Positions 56,723 to 62,583 of a DNA stretch of 62,583 bases are shown here, piece after piece; position 1 is the stretch's first letter, and the number at the start of each line of letters is the position of its first letter. The translations under genes were made by a program, and so were the position numbers. This stretch comes from Verrucomicrobiota bacterium. Its GTDB lineage: Bacteria > Verrucomicrobiota > Lentisphaeria > JABSQK01 > JAJFLO01. Below the pieces are notes generated by a model. The model was given only the letters and a program-made list of their open reading frames with translations, searched no databases and was not told the DNA's origin. The stretch covers positions 1 to 62,583 of the forward strand of contig JAJFLO010000081.1 in the NCBI GenBank assembly GCA_021772675.1, given 5' to 3'.

Positions 56723-57670
56723 CTAATCGACATCTTTTAATAGATGTTGAGAAATGCTAGAAAACCTGTTCCCCAATTTCTTCTTTAACTGCTTTGCCCA
56801 CCAATACCCCATGTGTTTCGGAGCTGATTCATTTCCATTTTCCAAAGCATTAATATGCCTTTGTTTTCTGCCGGTAATTTCTAGAAGCCAATGGCTTAAC
56901 CAACATTTCGAAGTGTCTGTGTCGTTTGATTTGGAGATCATTTCTCTCAATATTATTTCTAATTGATTGTCATTATGTAAATTTGCCTTCATCCATTTTC
57001 GGTCAGTATACTGCCTTATACTTGTACCAGAAATACCCACATGAAATGTTAAATGTCCATCTGTTACTTCAATGAATTTTTTTGCATGAAATCTAAGATT
57101 GGTATACATACATCCCCCGTAGCCCCTTGCTCCGAAGACGATGTCCCCCAAATTTAAATTCGGGTAAATTTCTCGCTTGAAAACGTAACAATCCCATCCG
57201 CTATGCTTTACACCAACATGAGCCCATAGAGAAGGTATATCTTCCACCTCTTTTTTATCGTCGGGGATTTCCCTTCTATTGATAATTATAGAATCGTGAC
57301 CATCATTAATAAGTTTTAAAACTGAATCATAAAAATACGGCATTAACGATATATCAGACGCACTAAACATGATATAATCTGTTTGGGAGTTATGATAAAC
57401 AGCGTCAAAAATATCCTTCATAAACGGAAATTTATAAGCATAATCCCCGATATCCAACAATGATCTTTCCAAATTTCCAAGTACTTCAATATGATCGGGG
57501 ATGATTCCAATATCTTCATCATACTGAACAGAATAATGAGTTATGTTAACAGTTTCCCTTGAAAATTTTTTGGCAACTTTAAATGTTTCAAATGTTATAG
57601 GTTGCGCATAAGATAAATCTCTTTCTTCGGGAACTTTTACTGGATTTACTATGTGAGCGATCGTTATCAA
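56723..57670 (-). CDS. GT-A-like protein of unknown specificity
   Basis: The 315-residue protein has no clear family signature, but TDYIMFSASDISLMPYFYDSVLKLI near residue 97 resembles the DXD-bearing strand of nucleotide-sugar transferases (here SASDIS). GARGYGGCMYTNLRFH near 189 and GHLTFHVGISGT near 214 may contribute to the active site. A sugar-transfer role fits the context, beside the ABC exporter, but I do not assign a donor or a family. It could also be a glycan-modifying enzyme. Confidence 0.5.
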   Translation of the reverse strand: MITIAHIVNPVKVPEERDLSYAQPITFETFKVAKKFSRETVNITHYSVQYDEDIGIIPDHIEVLGNLERSLLDIGDYAYKFPFMKDIFDAVYHNSQTDYIMFSASDISLMPYFYDSVLKLINDGHDSIIINRREIPDDKKEVEDIPSLWAHVGVKHSGWDCYVFKREIYPNLNLGDIVFGARGYGGCMYTNLRFHAKKFIEVTDGHLTFHVGISGTSIRQYTDRKWMKANLHNDNQLEIILREMISKSNDTDTSKCWLSHWLLEITGRKQRHINALENGNESAPKHMGYWWAKQLKKKLGNRFSSISQHLLKDVD

Positions 57671-57744
57671 AATATCCTAACTATCATTAATAAACTAAAA
57701 TTTCAGGCTCATTAATCAGAGATGCAATAATCTATTCACTAGTA

Positions 57745-59046
57745 TTAATTTCCTTGCTGCCAATTCAATATGGGGCTCAATAAACCTGGTCTACCATTAA
57801 CATAGGTATGATCGGTATTTGGTACATCAAATGAAATATTTATTTCCAATCCCGGTATATCTTTAAAGATCCAATACTTCTTAAAAACAGTTGCACATGG
57901 TTCGAGATAATAATTTCCTCCATTCAATAGAGATCCTGGTATTTCCGCTTGCAATTTATACCTATGATCTGAATTATTGCGGAATTTGAAAACTTCTTCC
58001 TTATCATTGTGGAATGATCTAAAAATCAATAATTTTAATTCTGCTTTTAATTCAAAACCGACAACCAAATTTTTTATTTCTTCTTTTAAGCTAAATTCGA
58101 TTTCAACTGTTATCGGCTCAAAACTTGAATAAGCATCCCTAATACTTCCACGTTCATCAAGAGTTCGCATGGCATGCAAAATAAACGGGCCACCATTGGA
58201 GACATCCGTTTCGAAAAAAATCTCACCCTTTCCAGTTGGTCCATTATTTTCATCTAACGAAAAATATTTTTGAATAATTACATCAGTTTTGCCATCATCA
58301 ATAATTTGTCCTTTATCCAATAATATTGTTCGGGAGCAAAGTGAAGCCAGTGCAGACATATTATGGGTTACAAAAAGTACAGTTCTACCTGCACTCGCGA
58401 TATCTCCCATTTTACCAATTGACTTTTGTTGAAATGCTGTATCTCCGACCGCTAACACCTCATCTATAAGTAAAATTTCGGGTTCTAAATATGCAGCTAC
58501 AGCAAACGCCAGTCTCATAGCCATTCCACTTGAATAACGCTTCACTGGGGTATTGATAAATTTATTTATCTCAGAGAAATCAACAATTTCATCGTATTTT
58601 TTTTCAATTTCTTTTTTTGTCATTCCCAAAATGGTGCCATTTAGGAAAATATTTTCTTTACCCGTCAACTCAGGGTGAAATCCCGTACCTACTTCCAGCA
58701 GGCTCGCCAAACGGCCGTTAACCTCTACCTTCCCGGACGTAGGTTCAGTAATTCTAGACAGAATTTTGAGCAACGTACTTTTCCCCGCCCCATTTTTACC
58801 AATAACTCCCAGGACCTCGCCCTGATCCACTGAAAAAGACATATTTTTAACTGCCCATATAATATCATCAGATTCCACCTCACTTTTGAACGAACTTAAT
58901 TTCCGCAAGCTCTTAAAATTAGATAATGGAGATTTCACCCAAGAACTCATGGCGCCAAGAAGAGTATCATGACGTTCTTCTTCTAGGCCAATGCGATAAC
59001 GCTTGGATAAATCCTGTACGGAGATTGCGACGTCCGGCATGATCAA
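57745..59046 (-). CDS. wzt: ABC transporter ATPase for polysaccharide export, Wzt-like
   Basis: The 433-residue protein has Walker A GKNGAGKST (83-91), the signature YSSGM (171-175), Walker B ILLIDE (191-196) and the H-loop THN (227-229). The N-terminal part gives a classic polysaccharide exporter ATPase of the Wzt/TagH type. Residues from about 255 form a C-terminal beta-rich domain like Wzt_C, which binds the modified non-reducing end and couples chain length to export. This implies a terminal chain modification, for which methyl, sulfo or carbamoyl groups made here are candidates (inference). Starts at M1 or M3 are possible. Confidence 0.9.
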   Translation of the reverse strand: MIMPDVAISVQDLSKRYRIGLEEERHDTLLGAMSSWVKSPLSNFKSLRKLSSFKSEVESDDIIWAVKNMSFSVDQGEVLGVIGKNGAGKSTLLKILSRITEPTSGKVEVNGRLASLLEVGTGFHPELTGKENIFLNGTILGMTKKEIEKKYDEIVDFSEINKFINTPVKRYSSGMAMRLAFAVAAYLEPEILLIDEVLAVGDTAFQQKSIGKMGDIASAGRTVLFVTHNMSALASLCSRTILLDKGQIIDDGKTDVIIQKYFSLDENNGPTGKGEIFFETDVSNGGPFILHAMRTLDERGSIRDAYSSFEPITVEIEFSLKEEIKNLVVGFELKAELKLLIFRSFHNDKEEVFKFRNNSDHRYKLQAEIPGSLLNGGNYYLEPCATVFKKYWIFKDIPGLEINISFDVPNTDHTYVNGRPGLLSPILNWQQGN

Positions 59047-59259
59047 TTTCGAATTAGAAGTTTACAATTAATACTTGGGGGAATAAATAACAGAAAAAGA
59101 AGTGTTAAAACTAAAAGTAAATATGGAAGTTTTTATTAACCTTAATCAAACTGGTTTATAGCTAATCCAGCTAGTGTTCAAACTGGCTCTCCAAAAGTAG
59201 AGAATTGATTCAATTTTGTTTTTTACCTAGATAACACTACTTTTATGTAGTCACATCAA

Positions 59260-60078
59260 TTATGCAACATCAGCAAATACTCGTTCCATACGTCTGAAAT
59301 AAAAAGCACCAGTAATAGCCATCAAAACTGAACTGATCGTTCCCATAAAAATAAAATCCCATGGCATAGGATTAGTATTAATTAAAGCTGAACGAAAACC
59401 TTCGATCACTCCAGCCATCGGGAATAACCCATATACAAGTCGATACTGTTCTGGAATTAATGTCGCCGGCCAAACAACCGGTGCCGCATACATAAGCAAT
59501 TGTGAGAAAAACTGCGCGGCAAAGCCAACATCCCGATATTGTATTGCTAATGCTGAAAGCCACATACCGACTCCTGATGCTGTTAAAATCATTAAGATCA
59601 CGAGCAGGGGAAGGAATATGATATTCGAATTTGGCATAATTTTATACCACCCCATCATAACACCAAGAACTGAGCAGGCAAGAGTAAAATCAACAAGCCC
59701 AGCAAGAACCGGGGTCATTGGAATGATAAGTCTGGGGAAGTAAATTTTGGACAGAACTCTTGCGTTACCTATCAGACTTTGGGTTGATTTAGTCATGGCA
59801 GTTGCAAAGTAGGTCCAGGGAAGCAGTGCTGTGTAAGAGAAAATGGGATAAGGAACACCGTCACTTGACATTTTTGCTAACCCTCCGAACACAACGGTAA
59901 AAACAATCATACTAAATACAGGTCGTATAATCGCCCAAGTAAACCCCATAACTGTTTGCTTATAGAGTACTTTAACATCCCTTAAAACTAAAAAATAAAA
60001 GAGATCTTTATGGTTCAGCAATTCTTTCCAGTCAATAAGCTGCCAGCCTTCTTGAGCCTCAATTATGGTTTTATTCAA
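59260..60078 (-). CDS. wzm: ABC transporter permease for polysaccharide export, Wzm-like
   Basis: The 272-residue protein has six predicted membrane helices and the ABC-2 permease pattern: a cytoplasmic N-terminus with WKELLNHKDLFYFLVLRDVK, then KIYFPRLIIP near 109 and AMAGVIEGFRSAL-type sequence near 225 in the C-terminal part. With the Wzt-like ATPase it would form the inner-membrane pore exporting the undecaprenol-linked chain. A 213-base gap without visible features separates the two genes. The reductase gene's stop lies 60 bases before its start. Confidence 0.9.
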   Translation of the reverse strand: MNKTIIEAQEGWQLIDWKELLNHKDLFYFLVLRDVKVLYKQTVMGFTWAIIRPVFSMIVFTVVFGGLAKMSSDGVPYPIFSYTALLPWTYFATAMTKSTQSLIGNARVLSKIYFPRLIIPMTPVLAGLVDFTLACSVLGVMMGWYKIMPNSNIIFLPLLVILMILTASGVGMWLSALAIQYRDVGFAAQFFSQLLMYAAPVVWPATLIPEQYRLVYGLFPMAGVIEGFRSALINTNPMPWDFIFMGTISSVLMAITGAFYFRRMERVFADVA

Positions 60079-60138
60079 TATGTGTAAATTTCAAGTTGGA
60101 GTTTAATTAACCATACAATGGAAATACAATATGGATTA

Positions 60139-61050
60139 CTAAGCAGATTTCCTGTTCTTTTCATACCAATCATAGGTTATTTTCAATCCCGATTCCAGGG
60201 ATGTGAATTCAAATTCAGGAATCATCTTTTTTAAGATATCATTGGCGCCGTCTTTTCTGTATTGGCCATCAAGTTTACCATTAAACTTAATTTTAACATC
60301 TTTCCCTGATATTCGTCTACACATTTCTATTGTTTCTTTAATACTGACATTTTCGTCAGGAGCGACAATAATAGGTAGATCATCATTATGTTTTTCTAAC
60401 AAAATAGGTACGATCTTTGCTAAATCATCGACGAAAAGTTGCTGTCTCAACGGCTTACCTGTTCCCCAAAACGTAATTTCGTCTCCATCTCTTGCTTCCG
60501 AAAATTTTCTTATCATTGACGCAACGAAATGTGATGATTCTAAATTAAAATCTTCTCCAGGGCCATAAATATTTGATGGGCAAAAACAGGAATACCTATG
60601 CTTATATTGTACTCGATATGCATTGCTTTGGATAAACAGTGCTCTTTTTGAAAATCCGTATGAAATATTCGTTTTAGCGGGAGCACCAGCATGAATATCA
60701 ATTTCACTGAAAGGATAACTGTCAAGGACATCAGGAAATGCACATGTACTTAATGATGAGAGTACTCGACTAACTCCGTTTAGATGTGCTTCATTCAATA
60801 CGTAAGTATTAATCAAGATATTATTATAAAAAAAATCTACGGGATGTTGGGCATTCGCCTTTATTCCTCCAACTTTACCAGCTAGATGAACAACTGCTGA
60901 AATGTCCTTGTATTCAAGAAACATCTTCTTAACTTCATCCTTATCAATAAGATTGTGATCTTTTGATGATATATATATCCAATCAGGCTTAACAATTTTT
61001 AGTCGCTTCCCTAAAAATCCCGATCCGCCAGTTACCAATACTTTCTTCAT
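60139..61050 (-). CDS. GDP-fucose-synthase/ColC-like SDR reductase-epimerase
   Basis: The 303-residue SDR has GGSGFLG (8-14), AGKVGGIKAN (57-66) and STCAFPD (101-107), the last two being signatures of GDP-L-fucose synthase (Fcl) and GDP-colitose synthase (ColC). The catalytic Tyr/Lys are in SYGFSKRA (Y131, K135). Downstream of a ColD-like dehydratase (61064), the ColC activity of GDP-colitose formation is as plausible as fucose synthesis. No Gmd dehydratase is in the window, so the GDP-4-keto-6-deoxymannose needed by either would come from outside it. The start lies 13 bases after the ColD-like stop. Confidence 0.82.
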   Translation of the reverse strand: MKKVLVTGGSGFLGKRLKIVKPDWIYISSKDHNLIDKDEVKKMFLEYKDISAVVHLAGKVGGIKANAQHPVDFFYNNILINTYVLNEAHLNGVSRVLSSLSTCAFPDVLDSYPFSEIDIHAGAPAKTNISYGFSKRALFIQSNAYRVQYKHRYSCFCPSNIYGPGEDFNLESSHFVASMIRKFSEARDGDEITFWGTGKPLRQQLFVDDLAKIVPILLEKHNDDLPIIVAPDENVSIKETIEMCRRISGKDVKIKFNGKLDGQYRKDGANDILKKMIPEFEFTSLESGLKITYDWYEKNRKSA

Positions 61051-61063
61051 AATGCTATTTTAT

Positions 61064-62239
61064 TCAATATTTACTCAGACAGCTTGAGAGAGTTTCTAGG
61101 TCATTTTCAGACAATTCGGGATAATTCCCACAATAAAAACCACATTCATGGATACTATCGGTGCCTGGTAAATCATAAAAATCCGAAACATATTTACCAT
61201 AAAATGGTTGCTTTTGAATATTACCTGCGATCATTGGTCTAATTTCAACCCCAGCTCCAGCAAATTGTGATAGATATTGGTCTCTAATTTTCTTTGATTT
61301 GCACAAAACGGGAAATGCAAAACTTGAAAGTAACGAGATATGTGAACGATCAAGGTCTACTAAATCAGGATTCGTTTTTACTGTTGATTCAAGCGTATAA
61401 AAATTTTTTTCCCTGATTTTAATATTGTCTTTCAAAAATTGCATCTGTTGGAGGCCTAAAAATCCTGTGATCTCCGTAGGTTTAAGATTATACCCAAGAT
61501 CATAGAATGTATATTTCGCCACAAATTCTGATTTAATTTCGTGTTTTGCCCGAATATGATGCTGTTGTATTGAATTTAGATTGCGATCCCACCCATTTGA
61601 CCGAACCATCCTTGCCATCGCCGCAAATTCTTCGTCATTTGAAACTATCATTCCCCCCTCAATTGTGGACATATGATGAGCAACAAAAAATGAACAGGTC
61701 GACATTGATCCGAATGTACCAGTTTTACATCCATCTAACTCAGTACCTAACGCTTCACAGTTGTCCTCTAACAAGATGATATTATTTTCATTGCAAATTG
61801 ACTGAACATTTTGTAAATCTCCTGCAAAACCTAATGCATTAGTAATGAACATCGCCTGAATAGAAACTTCCTTTAGTCGGTCCACTAAATTTTGAGACAT
61901 GACATTAAGAGTAGTAGGTTCACAATCGATAGGCACAGGCTGAAAGCCAAGTTGAATAATAGGCATTACATTGGTTGACCAAGTTAATGCTGAAAATCCT
62001 ATACTATCACCCTGCTTTAGTTTTCCTAAATTTTTTAATGTCTGTAGCAGGGCAAGATTTGCACTGCCCCCGCTATTGTACAAAATTGCCTCTTTTACTC
62101 CATGAAACTTAGCAAAAGTTTTTTCAAATTCAGCACATTTTTTATCAATACTAAATTTATCTGTATGTAAAATAAATTTAGCTAATTCTTCCTTAGTTTG
62201 ATATTCGTTTAAAAATGCATTTTTCATTAACGGTATCAT
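61064..62239 (-). CDS. DegT-fold PLP enzyme with His in place of the Schiff-base Lys, ColD/RfbH-like
   Basis: The 391-residue protein keeps the aminotransferase fold: SGGSANLALL (56-65), LLEDNCEALG (156-165) with the PLP-contacting Asp, and SFFVAHHMSTIEGG (183-196). In the usual SFxxxK motif the sixth position is the catalytic lysine; here it is His188. Exactly this change marks ColD and the CDP-4-keto-6-deoxyglucose 3-dehydratase E1 (RfbH), which remove the 3-hydroxyl instead of transaminating. Length and the RPMIAGN and HECGFYCGNYPEL C-terminus also match ColD. The predicted role is 3-deoxygenation of a 4-keto-6-deoxy sugar nucleotide. It may be the first gene of the exporter transcript. 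Confidence 0.82.
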   Translation of the reverse strand: MIPLMKNAFLNEYQTKEELAKFILHTDKFSIDKKCAEFEKTFAKFHGVKEAILYNSGGSANLALLQTLKNLGKLKQGDSIGFSALTWSTNVMPIIQLGFQPVPIDCEPTTLNVMSQNLVDRLKEVSIQAMFITNALGFAGDLQNVQSICNENNIILLEDNCEALGTELDGCKTGTFGSMSTCSFFVAHHMSTIEGGMIVSNDEEFAAMARMVRSNGWDRNLNSIQQHHIRAKHEIKSEFVAKYTFYDLGYNLKPTEITGFLGLQQMQFLKDNIKIREKNFYTLESTVKTNPDLVDLDRSHISLLSSFAFPVLCKSKKIRDQYLSQFAGAGVEIRPMIAGNIQKQPFYGKYVSDFYDLPGTDSIHECGFYCGNYPELSENDLETLSSCLSKY

Positions 62240-62463
62240 AATCTTATCTCACGACTGTTTATTTAGTATAAATCCATCACGCTCAAATCTTCGACATGTG
62301 AGTGATGTTGATTTGGAATTTTTTGGTCAAAGAAGTAATCAACTCCTCGTGAAACTTGTTAACGTTTTCAAAGAGTTTCATAAAGGTTTTTTTATTTAGG
62401 AATCTGAATCAATCTTTTGCTGATTAAATATCGCGTGATCACCTAGATAAGCTCGGCGTAAGT
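62240..62463. other. Upstream non-coding region of the right-hand gene
   Basis: About 220 bases between the ColD-like start and the palindromic element. It is AT-rich and holds no open frame. As this is upstream of the first minus-strand gene in the window, it may contain a promoter, but I see no strong -35/-10 pair. Confidence 0.35.
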
Positions 62464-62580
62464 CCTTCGGGTGTGCATTGTCTGTACTGGATGGAGTTAT
62501 GTCTTTGGAGGATCAAGGCGTACTGAGGTACTCCCCGATCTTCTAAGGATGCAAATCCGCCTGTACAGACAACCCAAAGG
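62464..62580. repeat. Long imperfect palindrome at the right edge
   Basis: The two arms, 62464-62525 and 62527-62580, pair imperfectly around GTACTGAGGTAC (62520-62531). TGTCTGTAC in the left arm (62479-62487) faces GTACAGACA in the right arm (62563-62571), and CCTTCGGGT faces ACCCAAAGG. No protein-like sequence is apparent. It may be a MITE-like repeat or an RNA leader; the window ends three bases later. Confidence 0.55.
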
Positions 62581-62583
62581 GCG

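Noticed and set aside
1-62583. CRISPR array, tRNA or rRNA genes
   Set aside because: No run of direct repeats with unique spacers, no tRNA cloverleaf pattern and no rRNA-like sequence was noticed; a search tool could still find a weak tRNA.

Overview
This 62.6-kb, AT-rich window is almost entirely one surface-polysaccharide biosynthesis and export locus. All but one of the intact genes lie on the minus strand, so transcription runs from the right end toward the left. The exception is a secreted (alpha/alpha)-barrel, lyase-like protein on the plus strand at 815-2509. The Wzm/Wzt ABC exporter, an O-antigen-ligase-type membrane protein, nonulosonate genes and alginate-type acetylation genes point to a Gram-negative bacterium. 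I cannot assign a lineage from the sequence; an FCB-group relative would fit but is only a guess. I saw no rRNA, tRNA or CRISPR array.

Layout, in the direction of transcription (right to left). (1) 62239-53488: a ColD-like PLP 3-dehydratase, a fucose-synthase/ColC-like reductase, Wzm and Wzt, a GT-A-like protein, a sugar-nucleotide epimerase and a sulfotransferase. Remains of a second sulfotransferase and of IS1380-like and IS630-like transposases lie among them. (2) 53455-39381: asparagine-synthase-like amidotransferase, GT-B transferase, GDP-mannose/UDP-glucose dehydrogenase, two complete NeuB/NeuC/NeuA sets for nonulosonic (sialic-type) acids flanking another amidotransferase, and a GT-B-like protein. 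(3) 39366-27691: two tandem genes fusing an SGNH esterase-like domain to a NodU/CmcH carbamoyltransferase, then a heparinase II/III protein, an SGNH protein and a third amidotransferase. (4) 27617-19397: a duplicated GT4-GT2 pair whose second GT2 is a pseudogene with two stop codons, a polysaccharide deacetylase, a GT2 and the ligase/polymerase. (5) A decayed ISL3 element at about 18.1-19.25 kb. (6) 18000-2628: GT4 enzymes, a methyltransferase, a FemAB-like transferase, a DegT aminotransferase, a PIG-L deacetylase, an AlgI-like MBOAT O-acyltransferase with its SGNH partner, a GNAT, a CapK-like adenylate ligase, a WbuB-like GT4 and WecB.

Taken together the genes can supply acidic sugars (nonulosonates, hexuronic acid) and deoxysugars, about a dozen glycosyltransferases, ABC export, and an unusually rich set of decorations: O-acetylation, O-carbamoylation, sulfation, amidation, methylation and N-acylation. 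The polymer is therefore predicted to be highly acidic and heavily substituted. This is inference from gene content; no structure can be read from the sequence.

The locus looks modular. IS remnants, a pair of about 175-bp inverted-repeat elements, two intergenic regions that share a 25-bp motif and a terminator-like hairpin, and a recently homogenised GT4-GT2 duplication sit at module borders. The most unusual items are the tandem SGNH-carbamoyltransferase fusions, the doubled nonulosonate triad with three amidotransferases, and the ColD/ColC-like pair next to the exporter.
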